In this document: positions 40,593 through 51,107 of the stretch, in pieces
Layout of the letters: each line of letters begins with the position of its first letter
Position numbering within the stretch: the first letter of the stretch is position 1
NCBI RefSeq assembly: GCF_010111755.1
Contig: NC_088954.1
Span: forward strand, 496,001 to 560,000
DNA length: 64,000 nucleotides
Direction: 5' to 3'
Origin: Nakaseomyces glabratus
Taxonomy: Eukaryota > Ascomycota > Saccharomycetes > Saccharomycetales > Saccharomycetaceae
Translations under genes and position numbers: made by a program
The notes under the pieces: model-generated
What the model was told of the DNA's origin: nothing
The model's input: the letters and a program-made list of their open reading frames with translations, nothing else
Database searches by the model: none

Positions 40593-41211
40593 GATTGCAT
40601 TTATGGTCTAATGATTCGATTAGTACTAAGACAGATTCATGAAGACGCTCTACTGTGGATTAGCATCGGGTTATGTTCGTCCTTAGTTCTTAAAAGTGTA
40701 TGGTTTCTGCCTTTCCTTCCCTTCAACCGCATGGGACTCGTTTCATGGAGTGTATTGGCAAAAACAAACGATAATTCTAAAGTGAGAAATATATGTATTT
40801 ACACATTTGATAATAAATAATGTTATTAACATAATATAGGAAATTTAAATTCAACTCAAAGAAGATTTAAAAAAACATAAAGACAGGATCAACAGCAGTT
40901 TTTGTAAATTGTGTTGAATATTGTAGCTGTGGAGATATAGAGCAACAGTTTATGTTTAGCATAAGCAAGTGTGTCAAGGATGCCCAACACAAAATAATTA
41001 CCACCTTTACATTAAATAGCAACGATAAGTAAGTACCAGAAATTCATATGTAGGTCGTTAACAAAATCAATAAAATTAGGCTCAGTTCCTTCACATTTAC
41101 AAACACGGTTAGATATGTCAGTACATTTTAATATCATACATCAATATCCACAACCCCAAATCATATCAGTGAAGCTATTGCTTTTCATAGGAAAATTCAT
41201 TACCATTGTCA
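40593..41211. other. EMC6-PUF3 convergent spacer
   Basis: 620 bp. A hydrophobic 69-codon ATG frame at 40611-40820 begins 19 bp after the EMC6 stop; it has no recognisable domain. The rest is AT-rich 3'-UTR DNA. Confidence 0.5.
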
Positions 41212-43947
41212 TCAGATTTCAACAGATTCAACTAAAGATGCCAGTTTCTCAACACTAGCAAGATGTCTATTACCAGAAGATGCAGATTTGTTTAGCTTAT
41301 CTAGGTAAGCTCTTATAGCAACAACAATTAATTTCTTGTCGTCACCTTGAGAGACAACTACCAATTTTTGCACAACGTAATTTGCAAATTGATCACGCAT
41401 CATTAAAATTAAAGGAGAGTCTTCCTCGAGGTTAGCGGCATGTTCCTTGTCTCTTGGTAGTATCATCTTCATTAGTTGTATCTTTTGATCATCTGTGCCA
41501 TAGATAATGGCTTTCTCTACCACATTTGAAGCAAATTTGTGTTTGGAAAATTCAACAATGTTATCCGCTACATTATTAATTATTTCTTGTTTGATCACTC
41601 TCATATGCTCTGATGCCAAGTTGACATCAGATCCGTGTTGCAAAATATGCTGAATCACGTAATTACCATATTGGTCCTGGATCAGATAGGGAATAAAGTC
41701 TTTTAGTTCTTCTAGTATTCTCTTTTGATCTTCTAAGGTACCAAACTCAAGTAATCTTTGTACAACCCTGCAACCATATGAGTGAGTCGAGAGATGGTAT
41801 ATGTGACCTTCAAGAGAATTTAAGATAAATGGAAGCAGATCGATTGGTATACATTCAATTGCCTTTTGAATTACGTGATTACCATTTTGATCTTTGATCA
41901 TCTGTAAGACACAGTGAGATAGTTCTCTTACAAGATCTATCCTTTGCTGAGCATCAATGAACTCTAAAGCTCTTTGAATGACACGACAAGCGTACATTTG
42001 CAGAGAGAGTTCTTCCATCTTACCTCTAAATTGCTCTACTAAAATATCTTTTTGAGTCTTGGACCCATATTCAAAGAATTTCTGAATAACGTAGTTACCA
42101 AAAACATCATTTGCTAATGATAAAGCATGGTCTCTGATTTCGTTAAACACAAGTTCTCTCTCTGGAGGAGGTGCTGTAGCCAATTCTTTTTGAATGAATC
42201 TAGAGCCATGCTGATCTTTACAGAATTCTAGAGCGTGACCATAAATACTCTTCAAAGTCAAATCAGTGTTAGTTGGATTTGCTCTTAGTTCTTCCAATAG
42301 AGCAGATCTATGGAAGTTATTATTGTTATTAGCTGTATTCTTTGAATTTTGTGAGCTAGAATTCGATGCAGACGATGTAGTTCTTTGTGTTCCAGCTGAT
42401 TGCCCTGATGGTGGTTGTTGCTGTTTCTTGTAAAAGTTGATCGGTTGATTACTTAGTGGTGACATTGGTCTTGCTGCTGGTGGAGATGTTGGTGTCTGGC
42501 CCTTCTTTTGGGCAAAGGGTCTTTGTAACTGGTGATGTGAGTCCAGATATGGATTCATATTACCTTGTTGTTGTTTATGCAATGCTTTTTTATCACCCCC
42601 TCTCTTCTTTTTAGGTGCGGTAGATGCGTTACTATTTATAGGTTGCTGTGCTTCATTTGGAATATTAATAGGATAGTAGTAGTATGGAGATGCGTTACTA
42701 TTGTTTAAGTTGTGATCACCATTTTCATTCAAGTTCTGTGCGTTTATCTGTTCTTGTTGTGTTTCAGTATTTGCAAGATTAGGGTCTCTATTAACTGTAT
42801 CGTTACCAGGGTTAGTATTTGCAGGATTTATATTCACATTGTTATTGTTATTCAAACCAGGCGGATGGTTTTGAATACCCATAGGCAAGAAAGGATTAAA
42901 CATAGGAAAATTTGGATGAGGGCTTTGAAAGTTTGGGTAAGGCAAAGGACCGAAGTGGTTCGGCTTGAACGACTGTGAGTCGGTGAAATTTTTCCAAACT
43001 CCTCCCGGGCCCTTTCTCATATTCATATTCGAGTTCACATAGTCTGGTGATTCCAAAGTCAGCTGTGAGTTTGAAGATGAAGATGATGCCGTATCATCAA
43101 TAGCAGATGTTGATAAGTAGGCTGCTTGTTGGTGATTTGGAATAGGTTCCACTACTGGAGTGTTTTCATTATTGTGCAATGAAGTGTAACTCTTGGAGGA
43201 GTGGATAGTATCGGTATCATTAGCGTAATTAGCAGATTCCAACTCCTTGGTGCCTTCCACAATTGTTTTACCAAACTTCTCAAAGAAACCACTGTTGGCG
43301 CCCATCTGTTGGTTATTATTCTGGCCAGACACAGATCCGTTGTTGTTTGAGTGGAACAGGATAGGGCCGGCGATACTGGCTGAGTACTGGTTGGAGTTCA
43401 AGTAGTTCAGTCTTTGTGATGACAGCGAAGTGGTCAGCCCTTGCATGTTCCCAGCGGAACCTGCGGTGTTCCCGCCATTATTCTGGTTGCTGTAGCTATA
43501 GTAGTAAGGTGGGGCGGTACCGACAGATAGCGAGGCCGTTGGGGTTTCGGATACGATGTGCTCGGGACCGTAGTTATGATCACTTGTGAAACTAGATCTC
43601 CTGAACCCCCCGATGTTCGAAGATGTCGCGGTGCCAATTTTCTGCAAGTTAGGGGAACTCAACAACGACGCCTGCTGTTGCTGCTGTTGGGGCATAGTGT
43701 TGGTGTTGGTGTGCGACAGCGCACTCAGCGAGGAGACGATAGACGCCAGCTCTGCATCAATAGACGCATCGACAAGGTGGCCCTGGTTCGCATTGTTACC
43801 ATACGCCATCGAAGACAGACTCAGGTAACTGTTCGTGGACATATTGTGGTCATCACTCGTCCTGGAGTTGGTCTTGGAAAGGGAGTGCAGCAGGTCTGCG
43901 TGCGCACCATCCGCTGGACTACCCCATACACCATCGTTGGGCATCAT
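41212..43947 (-). CDS. PUF3: Pumilio-family mRNA-binding protein Puf3
   Basis: 911 residues (879 in S. cerevisiae). A long Asn/Gln/Ser-rich disordered N-terminal part (with Q6 at about residue 90 and many N-runs) is followed by eight Puf repeats from about residue 570. Recognition helices in order are HGSRFIQ, FGNYVIQ, YACRVIQ, NGNHVIQ, YGCRVVQ, YGNYVIQ, FASNVVE and FANYVVQ. The NVVE helix in repeat 7 reads G, as expected for a UGUA-type target. Puf3 binds nuclear mRNAs for mitochondrial proteins and controls their decay and translation. Two adjacent ATGs (43947, 43944) could start it. Confidence 0.97.
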   Translation of the reverse strand: MMPNDGVWGSPADGAHADLLHSLSKTNSRTSDDHNMSTNSYLSLSSMAYGNNANQGHLVDASIDAELASIVSSLSALSHTNTNTMPQQQQQQASLLSSPNLQKIGTATSSNIGGFRRSSFTSDHNYGPEHIVSETPTASLSVGTAPPYYYSYSNQNNGGNTAGSAGNMQGLTTSLSSQRLNYLNSNQYSASIAGPILFHSNNNGSVSGQNNNQQMGANSGFFEKFGKTIVEGTKELESANYANDTDTIHSSKSYTSLHNNENTPVVEPIPNHQQAAYLSTSAIDDTASSSSSNSQLTLESPDYVNSNMNMRKGPGGVWKNFTDSQSFKPNHFGPLPYPNFQSPHPNFPMFNPFLPMGIQNHPPGLNNNNNVNINPANTNPGNDTVNRDPNLANTETQQEQINAQNLNENGDHNLNNSNASPYYYYPINIPNEAQQPINSNASTAPKKKRGGDKKALHKQQQGNMNPYLDSHHQLQRPFAQKKGQTPTSPPAARPMSPLSNQPINFYKKQQQPPSGQSAGTQRTTSSASNSSSQNSKNTANNNNNFHRSALLEELRANPTNTDLTLKSIYGHALEFCKDQHGSRFIQKELATAPPPERELVFNEIRDHALSLANDVFGNYVIQKFFEYGSKTQKDILVEQFRGKMEELSLQMYACRVIQRALEFIDAQQRIDLVRELSHCVLQMIKDQNGNHVIQKAIECIPIDLLPFILNSLEGHIYHLSTHSYGCRVVQRLLEFGTLEDQKRILEELKDFIPYLIQDQYGNYVIQHILQHGSDVNLASEHMRVIKQEIINNVADNIVEFSKHKFASNVVEKAIIYGTDDQKIQLMKMILPRDKEHAANLEEDSPLILMMRDQFANYVVQKLVVVSQGDDKKLIVVAIRAYLDKLNKSASSGNRHLASVEKLASLVESVEI

Positions 43948-44154
43948 GTTGGCTATCTCTGGTATACGATTTCCTATTTTTTTTCCTTACCCTATAGCAC
44001 TCTCTCTACACACAAAGCCTTTATATATTGAAGATCACAAGAACTTTAAATTTTTCTTACTGTTTCCCCCTCCCCCAGGTTCCCAAATTTTTTTTTTTAG
44101 CACTGACCTTAGAAGAACCACTACCGTCTCGAGATGAGGGACAATAAACGTGAT

Positions 44155-44190
44155 CACCTCTTCACCTCTTCACCTCTTCACCTCTTCACC
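44155..44190. repeat. CACCTCTT octamer repeat, 4.5 copies
   Basis: Four exact CACCTCTT units, then CACC, followed by related CTTTAGCTCTTTAGCTCTCTAGCTC sequence; about 210 bp upstream of PUF3. Confidence 0.9.
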
Positions 44191-44300
44191 TTCTTTAGCT
44201 CTTTAGCTCTCTAGCTCTAGCTCTTCACCTTCTTCACCCAATGGTTCCCCCAAATCCCAGCTCATCGCATCGGTTCTCATCAACCTAAAATCCCTCCCAG

Positions 44301-44352
44301 CCTCACTGGCCACTCTCACTGGCCTCACTGGCCTCACTGGCCTCGCTGGCCA
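44301..44352. repeat. CCTCACTGG repeat block
   Basis: CCTCACTGGC-type units repeated about five times with slight variation (CCTCACTGG, TCTCACTGG, CCTCACTGG, CCTCACTGG, CCTCGCTGG). GC-rich relative to the neighbourhood. Confidence 0.85.
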
Positions 44353-44908
44353 ATAAGCACCATTTTCCTTGTTGGCTTTTCCACTCGGAAGGTGAAGACC
44401 AGTTGCTTGTACACACTTGTCTGAGAGAATCCTCTGTACCCTTGGATGGAAACCCCCTTCTGCCTCAGAAACTGCTGCACCAAAGAAGTATAATTTAACC
44501 CAATTTTATATATCTTATTACGTAAACCCTTTTCCTCGAGGAATTTCAATTTTCCTTCTCTTTATCGAGACCCTTCCATAAAAGACCCGTACAGGTGTTT
44601 CTGCGGTTTCATTTCCTTTTCTTCCATTCCTTCTCTTTTGGGGGAGGGGTCTTGCGTCCCCCTGCGAGCTGTTCTACACAGAAGCAAGAATTGCTTTTTT
44701 TCCTGCTTCTTGCTCTTTTGAGCTACGCTTTCTTTTTTCTTTCTTTTTCATGTTTAGATCTGTTCTATGCAGCTCTCCTATGCTTCTGTGCTCCACCCAT
44801 TGTTCCCCCATAGTGCTATACCTCGGGTGCGACACAAAATGGACCTCGGGATTATCTCCGATACATGTGAGGCATTTCATATACGAGTTTGATAACATGT
44901 ACATATAT

Positions 44909-44953
44909 ACATATACTACATATACTACATATACTACAAGTATTACAAGTATT
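44909..44953. repeat. 9-bp tandem repeat ACATATACT / ACAAGTATT
   Basis: Three exact ACATATACT units followed by two ACAAGTATT units, 70-115 bp before the YEH1-type start codon. ACATATACT and ACAAGTATT are related, so this is one diverging array. Confidence 0.9.
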
Positions 44954-45024
44954 ACAAATACTACATACTAGTAATAACATTGTAAACCAATAAAGGTAAA
45001 TACCATATTGCCTCTACCTCATAT

Positions 45025-46434
45025 ATGATTGTGTCGCTGTGCAGGAAGGTGTTCTCGCTGGTGGTGCTGCATGCAGCGCTGACTGTGATCACAGTGCTGG
45101 CTCTCGTCAAGCATTTCCTGGCGATATACTGGATAAACTCCACGACGCATGAGGACTCGCGGGATACCAGGCCCGCTTCCTTTGCGAAAGTCATAGACAG
45201 CAATCTGAAGGCCATCAACAGAGACGAGCAGACCACCGCTTCAGACCAGCAGCGCACCGGCGGCGACTATATCCACTTCGACCACGCGACGAACAACCCG
45301 TTCGACAACCTGATCCTCGCGGAGGACCTCAACCTGGTGCCGAACTTGCAGTACTACTACAACCAGTACAACATCGACATCGAGGAGTTCAAAGTGTTGA
45401 CCAACGACGGGTTCCTGATCGACCTGTGGCACTTGAAGAGCAGAGACTACAAGTACGGCGCCGGCTCTCCCGGGCCAAGACCTTACGAAAGGGAACCCGT
45501 GCTGATGCTCCACGGCCTATTGCAAAGCAGCGGGTCATTCGCGTCCAGCGGGAGAAAGTCCTTGGCCTTCCACTTGAACGACTGCGGCTACGACGTGTGG
45601 CTGGGAAACAACAGGTGCGGGTTCAAACCAAGCGCCAAGACAAAGCTGAAGGATTTCTGGAACTGGGACATGACCGACATGGTCAAGCATGATCTGCCCG
45701 CACTCATCGATTTCATCCTGCACCAGACAAACAGGAAAAAACTACACTTGGTGGCACACTCGCAAGGTACTACACAGGGTTTCATGGCTCTGATTAACCA
45801 TAACCACGAGTACCCATTCTCATCCAAGATCGCAAAGTTTGTGGCTTTGGCACCCGCAGTTTATCCGGGACCGCTACTGGATGAGAAGTTATTCGTAAGA
45901 CTTATGGTGAAGTATATTGATAGCCCCTGGGTCTTCGGCAACAAGTCTTTCTTAAAGACTATGATGGTCGCAAGAGACCTACTGATCGGCCAAAGCTCTT
46001 TCTCCTTCATATGCTACGTTTTCTTCAACTACTTGTTCGATTGGAATGATAGCCTGTGGGATAAATCCTTGAGAGATAGACACTTCCTTTTCTCTCCAGT
46101 TCACATATCAGTGAAACTGATGCAATGGTGGCTGTCCCCAGACCCAAATAAGGTGTCTTTCAAAAATTGCTCCCACGTTCTTTTCCCAGATGATAAATCC
46201 TGGTTCAATAAAGATATTGATTTCGATGAAAACAGAACGAATATCCTAATGATCTTCCCAAGACAAGACCGTTTAGTCGATGGAGAAAGACTGATCAATC
46301 ATTTTGTTTATCACGAAAACCATAATTCTTTCAAGATTTGGTACATTGATGAATATTCCCATCTAGATGTGCTTTGGGCACACGATGTCATCGAAAGAGT
46401 AGGTAAACCAATGATCGATTTCTTACGCGAATGA
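45025..46434 (+). CDS. YEH1: Steryl ester hydrolase, YEH1/YEH2-type acid lipase family
   Basis: 469 residues. An N-terminal membrane anchor (VVLHAALTVITVLALVKHFL, about residues 12-31) precedes an alpha/beta-hydrolase of the lysosomal acid lipase family: substrate-entry motif LTNDGFLIDLWHLK, oxyanion segment VLMLHGLLQSSGSF, nucleophile elbow LVAHSQGTTQ, acid FPRQDRLVDGE, and catalytic His in EYSHLDVLWA. In yeast such enzymes mobilise sterol esters, Yeh1 on lipid droplets and Yeh2 at the plasma membrane. S. cerevisiae Yeh1 (573) and Yeh2 (538) are longer. Synteny (between PUF3 and SOF1) favours YEH1. The first half is distinctly GC-rich. Confidence 0.88.
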   Translation: MIVSLCRKVFSLVVLHAALTVITVLALVKHFLAIYWINSTTHEDSRDTRPASFAKVIDSNLKAINRDEQTTASDQQRTGGDYIHFDHATNNPFDNLILAEDLNLVPNLQYYYNQYNIDIEEFKVLTNDGFLIDLWHLKSRDYKYGAGSPGPRPYEREPVLMLHGLLQSSGSFASSGRKSLAFHLNDCGYDVWLGNNRCGFKPSAKTKLKDFWNWDMTDMVKHDLPALIDFILHQTNRKKLHLVAHSQGTTQGFMALINHNHEYPFSSKIAKFVALAPAVYPGPLLDEKLFVRLMVKYIDSPWVFGNKSFLKTMMVARDLLIGQSSFSFICYVFFNYLFDWNDSLWDKSLRDRHFLFSPVHISVKLMQWWLSPDPNKVSFKNCSHVLFPDDKSWFNKDIDFDENRTNILMIFPRQDRLVDGERLINHFVYHENHNSFKIWYIDEYSHLDVLWAHDVIERVGKPMIDFLRE

Positions 46435-46964
46435 ATATGATCAATCAATCTTAATTGCCACTATCCTGGCCTAATCTTACATTATGACCTCCGATTCATG
46501 CATTCAGTTTCTCCTCATAAAAGAAAATGAATGAACTCACACACTTTATAGATGTGCACTAGCCAGAAGCACAGTGCACAGGTTTATGTTATGACCTTGT
46601 AATATACTCGTCTCAGAAATATTATGTTAATATCTACACAACAAACTATATACCTTACAATACAAATGTGCCAGTCACAATTAAATATACACTTTCTTTA
46701 TCAAATAAGTCCATCTGAATCCTGCCATTATACCATCTCAATTATTGGCTTTACTATAGGAAGCTTTCAATGTGCCCGGTATACTACCGTGATTTTTAAA
46801 TTATCATTGACACTGCGCATCTTTGTTAGCCATTGGAAAATTTTGCCAAAAAAAAAATGAAGCTCATCGCAAACTTTTATAAGAGATGAGCATCAAATTA
46901 TGATATAAAATGGAATCTTTAGGGAACTGCATAACCAACTTAGCAGTACACATTTGACGCAGAA
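46435..46964. other. YEH1-SOF1 intergenic region
   Basis: 530 bp of AT-rich DNA with an 8-bp inverted repeat TGTGCACT (46553-46560) / AGTGCACA (46573-46580) and the SOF1 RRPE/PAC pair at its right end. No gene seen. Confidence 0.6.
46836..46870 (+). promoter_or_regulatory. SOF1: RRPE + PAC pair upstream of SOF1
   Basis: GAAAATTTT (46836-46844, RRPE) and AGCTCATCGC (46861-46870, PAC) are the classical pair of ribosome-biogenesis promoters, with PAC 95 bp before the start codon. A further GATGAG lies at about 46884. Confidence 0.85.
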
Positions 46965-48398
46965 ATGAAGATAAAGACTATAAAGAGAAGTGCAGATGAT
47001 TATGTTCCGGTTAAAAGCACTCAAGAATCCCAGCTCCCAAGGAACTTGAATCCGGAGCTGCATCCATTTGAAAGAGCAAGAGAATACACAAAAGCTCTCA
47101 CAGCAACTAAGCTCGAACGTATGTTCGCCAAACCTTTCGTTGGACAGATGGGCCACGGTCACCAAGACGGTGTGTACGTGTTGGCCAAGCACTACAATGA
47201 TTTGAATAAGATAGCTTCCGGTTCTGGTGACGGTGTCATCAAGTACTGGGATATGAGTTCAAGGGAGCAAATTGCATCATTCAAAGCACATTACGGTACT
47301 ATTACCGGTCTGTGCATTACTCCAAAAGTTAACATAGATTCAGCTTCTAGCGGAAATCAAAATTTTGTTTTGTCTAGTAGTGACGATAAAACGGTGAAGC
47401 TTTGGTCAGTTAACCACGAAGATTTTGCACATGTTGATAATGATCAAGTAATCAATACAGACAATGGTTTAATAAAACACTACTATGGTGAACATGCATT
47501 TCAAGGTCTTGATCACAGTAGAATGACATCTAATTTTGTTACTGGTGGTCCAAGAATTAATTTATGGGATATCAATAGATCGAAGCCTCTAAGTGATCTT
47601 TCTTGGGGTGCAGATAATATTAATACTGTTAAATTTAATCAAAATGATGCAAATGTATTGGGTAGTGCAGGTAGTGACAATTCCATAGTCTTATATGATC
47701 TTAGAACAAACTCTGCTACTCAAAAGATTGTACAAACAATGAGAGTCAATTCCATGTGTTGGAACCCAATGGAAGCATTCAATTTCGTTGTTGCCAGTGA
47801 AGATCATAATGCTTACTACTATGACATGAGAAATATGAGTCGTGCATTGAATGTTTTTAAGGATCATGTTAGTGCGGTAATGGATGTTGACATAAGTCCG
47901 ACTGGTGAAGAAGTTGTCACTGCATCTTACGATAAGACTATAAGAATTTTCCCAATCAATAAAGGTCATTCGCGTGAAATTTATCATACAAAAAGAATGC
48001 AACATGTATTCCAAGCAAAGTTTTCCATGGATTCCAAATATGTTATGAGTGGTTCCGATGATGGTAACGTTAGATTATGGAGAGCCAAGGCATGGGAAAG
48101 ATCAAATGTGAAGTCAACAAAGGAACTTAATAAACTACAATATGATGAGAAGCTTAAGGAAAGATTCAAATATATGCCTGAAATTAGAAGAATTAGTAGA
48201 CATCGTCATGTACCTAAGGTTATCAAAAAGGCTCAAGAAATTAAAAATATTGAAATTAGATCTATTAAAAGAAGAGAAGCCAATGAGAGGAAGACAAAGA
48301 AGGACAAAACAATTGTTCCTGAGAGAAAGAAGCAAATTGTTGGTACAGTGTTTAAATATGAAGATAAAAGGCGAAAAGATGATGATGATGAGAATTAG
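46965..48398 (+). CDS. SOF1: WD40 protein Sof1, U3 snoRNP/SSU processome factor (DCAF13)
   Basis: 477 residues (489 in S. cerevisiae). After a basic start (MKIKTIKRSADDYVPVK) come about seven WD repeats (about residues 65-385), seen in KIASGSGDGVIKYWDMSS, FVLSSSDDKTVKLWSV, NVLGSAGSDNSIVLYDLR, EVVTASYDKTIRIF and YVMSGSDDGNVRLWRA. The C-terminal Sof1 domain (YMPEIRRISRHRHVPKVIKK) ends in a very basic tail. Needed for 18S rRNA maturation in the nucleolus. RRPE/PAC motifs upstream fit. Confidence 0.98.
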   Translation: MKIKTIKRSADDYVPVKSTQESQLPRNLNPELHPFERAREYTKALTATKLERMFAKPFVGQMGHGHQDGVYVLAKHYNDLNKIASGSGDGVIKYWDMSSREQIASFKAHYGTITGLCITPKVNIDSASSGNQNFVLSSSDDKTVKLWSVNHEDFAHVDNDQVINTDNGLIKHYYGEHAFQGLDHSRMTSNFVTGGPRINLWDINRSKPLSDLSWGADNINTVKFNQNDANVLGSAGSDNSIVLYDLRTNSATQKIVQTMRVNSMCWNPMEAFNFVVASEDHNAYYYDMRNMSRALNVFKDHVSAVMDVDISPTGEEVVTASYDKTIRIFPINKGHSREIYHTKRMQHVFQAKFSMDSKYVMSGSDDGNVRLWRAKAWERSNVKSTKELNKLQYDEKLKERFKYMPEIRRISRHRHVPKVIKKAQEIKNIEIRSIKRREANERKTKKDKTIVPERKKQIVGTVFKYEDKRRKDDDDEN

Positions 48399-48578
48399 TT
48401 TGATAGTATTTACGAATTTGTACCTACATAACTATACTTAGTTCGGATAACAGCAATGTGAAGGCACAAGTTAGATACCTCGGTCAAGTTTCCAATTAGC
48501 AGACTAATGCTAGCATATTTATTAATGGAGAGAATTTATATGATGATATTTAAGAGCATGCTAATTAAGCATTTTGAA

Positions 48579-49922
48579 TTATATAGTTACATCCAAAACC
48601 TTCCCAATATCAGGTAAAGAAGGTTTCGCTAGGTCCTCTAACAGGGGTAAGATATCCAATAATTCATTGTCATGAGAATCAGAAAACCAAGATGAAATTG
48701 GAATTGCATGCTGAGGATGAAATATGTACGATGGTGGTGAATTATCCAATATGATTATCTCTGACAAAGGTCTACCTATTTGTGATAGATTTTTAATATA
48801 GTTCCCTTCGTAGGTATAACACGCATCTCTGAAAAGTCTATGATGTATGTTGTTAGATTTATCAAGCACATCTAGCAAAGGATCCCCATATCTGGATACA
48901 CTTGCAGTAAATACTACAACTTCATATAATTCACCAACCCGTTGGAGAAATTCGTCAACACCTGGCCGCTTTATCACGTAAACATTGTGGATCTGGTCAT
49001 CGATATCGACAGGAAGAACGAAATCAGCTGTATGCAGATATTTGAAAGAGGAATGTACAAGAGTCTCATCTAGATCCAAAACAAGGCACTTCTTATGCTT
49101 GAAAGCATCTCCTTTGGGGGATAATAAGGTATCCAAGCCTGGTGCATGGTATTGTCCCGGTTGCAATACCGTCAGGTCGATATATTCCTCTTCCTCCTCA
49201 ACTTCATCTAGATCTTCTTCGTCATAAGTCGGTACTGAATCGTAGTTTTCTTCACTGTTATCAGAGCCAACTGAATTGACTTGTGATAGTTTTGTACCAT
49301 ATTCCAATTGATTTGCCAGCTCCTCTTCTTCTTCAGTAGATAGCTTTTTATATTTTTCTCCATCCATATTAGAATTGGATTTCTCGAGGTCACTCCCAGA
49401 AGGTTTGACATTGTTTGAATTGTTTGAAGTTGATTTCTTTGAGCTGTTTTTATTAACGGGCACAGGTACTTCCTCTTCAGTAATTTCATCGACGTCATCA
49501 TCTCCTTTTTTGTTATCGGAATCTGCCAATCTTTTCTTATCGTGCGTTTTACCATTTACTTGTGACCTTCGCGTCGAGTGTCTTTTCTGACTATTTTCAG
49601 CAGCGTCTGCATCATTGATATGAGATTTATTGTTAGCATGTTTTCTATCCATATGCGCATTGTCGCGGCTACGGTCTCCTTTTTTCTTATTTGAGTCGGA
49701 GTCTCTTAGTTTTGGTGTGCTCCCGGATGAAACTGTTGTATCTGTGTTCTCCTCCTTGTACAATTCAGCCGAGCGCACTTGGCGTGAGTCACCGTTGTTC
49801 CGCGGTAGATCTCTCCGATTGGAAGGCTTACTTTCTGTCCTTTCGGTGTTCATAGTTTTCCGCTGTCCTGATTCTTGAACTTGTTCATCTGCACAGCAAA
49901 AGAAAGAAGAGATAATATCCAT
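48579..49922 (-). CDS. PSR1: Plasma-membrane HAD phosphatase, PSR1/PSR2-type
   Basis: 447 residues (427 for S. cerevisiae Psr1). A short lipidation-type N-terminus [13 protein letters not shown] has the tandem Cys pair (9-10) that is palmitoylated in Psr1. A long charged low-complexity region (about 20-265) follows. The FCP1/SCP-like phosphatase domain (about 270-447) has the catalytic DxDxT in [13 protein letters not shown], then [20 protein letters not shown] and [20 protein letters not shown]. In yeast Psr1/Psr2 regulate the sodium and general stress response with Whi2. The usual second-residue Gly of Psr1 is Asp here. Neighbours SOF1 and COX17 match YLL010C. Confidence 0.92.
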   Translation of the reverse strand: MDIISSFFCCADEQVQESGQRKTMNTERTESKPSNRRDLPRNNGDSRQVRSAELYKEENTDTTVSSGSTPKLRDSDSNKKKGDRSRDNAHMDRKHANNKSHINDADAAENSQKRHSTRRSQVNGKTHDKKRLADSDNKKGDDDVDEITEEEVPVPVNKNSSKKSTSNNSNNVKPSGSDLEKSNSNMDGEKYKKLSTEEEEELANQLEYGTKLSQVNSVGSDNSEENYDSVPTYDEEDLDEVEEEEEYIDLTVLQPGQYHAPGLDTLLSPKGDAFKHKKCLVLDLDETLVHSSFKYLHTADFVLPVDIDDQIHNVYVIKRPGVDEFLQRVGELYEVVVFTASVSRYGDPLLDVLDKSNNIHHRLFRDACYTYEGNYIKNLSQIGRPLSEIIILDNSPPSYIFHPQHAIPISSWFSDSHDNELLDILPLLEDLAKPSLPDIGKVLDVTI

Positions 49923-50584
49923 GCTTTGAGTTCTGGAAATTTCCTCTATTGATATAATTTGGATCGTGTGTGTTTCCTTCTTACTGCTTCTATCAAAATT
50001 TTAATTTCAAGTATTATCCTACCCAGTATAATATTAAGACCTGCCTTTGTCAACTGAGTTTTAGTGGTGTAGTCTGACCTCAATGTCCCTTACCATAAAA
50101 TGAAAAAGTCGCAATAACCCTATAGATGATAAGATCTGAGCGTCGTATCCCACTTCTCAAGATCCTTTCCCCCAAGGTTTTCCTATTTTCTCGCAGGTCA
50201 AAAAAGAAATAGACTGTTGTGACCCCTCCGCAATGTAATATTGATACAAAGATTTGGTTTCTTGGAGTATATACCGGTCATGTAAAAGTAGTCCCTGATT
50301 ATCAACGCTATTCTAGATAAGTTAGGAAGTCTTCACTTTTGGTGGGTTTTCCCAAGAAACTTCAAATTTTCACCTTTTCGCTTCTCGAGAAATTCGTTCA
50401 AAGAAGTCCCCTGCGATGAGCTCAATATTGCTTGAAGTAACATCATATTATTAGCTGTAAAAGTTGAATACTTGACAAAGTTATTGGATATATACATGTG
50501 TGATGGTCATTAAATAATTTTATATACAGAACAGGTAGCTGTGGATTTAGATTCTATCTTTTATTTCATGGGCATGACACTGTT
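49923..50584. other. COX17-PSR1 spacer with orphan RRPE/PAC motifs and STREs
   Basis: 660 bp upstream of PSR1. CCCCT stress elements near 50225 and 50408 suit a stress phosphatase. CAAATTTTCA (50363-50372) and GCGATGAGCT (50413-50422) form an RRPE/PAC pair without a ribosome-biogenesis gene beside it. No protein gene seen. Confidence 0.55.
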
Positions 50585-50752
50585 CTAGATGTTAAACCCG
50601 TAGGTCTTCATGCAACTCTTGTACTTCTCAATCAGTTCTTTGCACTTTGCAGATTCTTGGCCATCAAATAGCAAGCACTGGTCTCTAGCTTCCTTCTCAG
50701 GAAGACAGACACAGCATGGCTTTGGTTTATCTTCTTTCTGTGGTTCAGACAT
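50585..50752 (-). CDS. COX17: Cytochrome c oxidase copper chaperone Cox17
   Basis: 55 codons from the ATG at 50750-50752; an in-frame TAA lies three codons upstream, so the N-terminus is complete. The sequence contains the copper site PKPCCVCLPEKE and the twin CX9C hairpin (CLLFDGQESAKC and a later KYKSCMKTYGF). It delivers copper in the intermembrane space to Sco1 and Cox11. S. cerevisiae Cox17 has 69 residues; the extra residues there are an N-terminal extension and three C-terminal residues missing here. Divergent pairing with DRS1 seen in S. cerevisiae is absent. Confidence 0.96.
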   Translation of the reverse strand: MSEPQKEDKPKPCCVCLPEKEARDQCLLFDGQESAKCKELIEKYKSCMKTYGFNI

Positions 50753-51107
50753 TTCTTCTTATTGTCGTTATATTGGTGTGTATAATACAAGCAATGGTCT
50801 TCACTATAGAAAGATAAAGGAAACAAATGTGAATACTCCTTATTTATACTACTTACTTGCGTGGTCTACTGTTTAAATTTGCTCAGTATTACGTTATATT
50901 TACGTCTGGAGATACAGTACCCTTCCCTTCCCCCGTATTCAATATTAACAAATTCCCTTGGTGCTAACGGTGATCTGCAAACTAGATTGCTCTCGAAAAG
51001 CCAGTAACTATCAAAAGAAGAGAGGCTAGCCTATCTCAAGTCGTTGCACAAATGACCTATATCACGTGTAGTTATTCGACAGGTATAATGTAGTTGATAC
51101 TAAATCC
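50753..51107. other. COX17 promoter region
   Basis: 355 bp between the start of COX17 and the stop of the next minus-strand gene. Has a CACGTG E-box at 51063-51068 and AT-rich core DNA. No gene seen. Confidence 0.55.

Larger units (their letters stand above)
43948..45024. other. Divergent PUF3/YEH1 intergenic region with minisatellites
   Basis: 1.1 kb. It contains three runs of short tandem repeats (listed separately), a T-rich patch at 44090, and pyrimidine-rich promoter DNA. No gene seen. Confidence 0.6.

Noticed and set aside
40611..40820. 69-codon hydrophobic frame just after EMC6
   Set aside because: EMC6 is complete without it, there is no known domain and it lies in the convergent 3' spacer. 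A frameshifted EMC6 duplicate was considered but the sequence does not match.
45241..45827. Several frames opposite the first half of the YEH1-type gene
   Set aside because: High GC content lowers stop-codon frequency there; the plus-strand lipase motifs show which frame is real.
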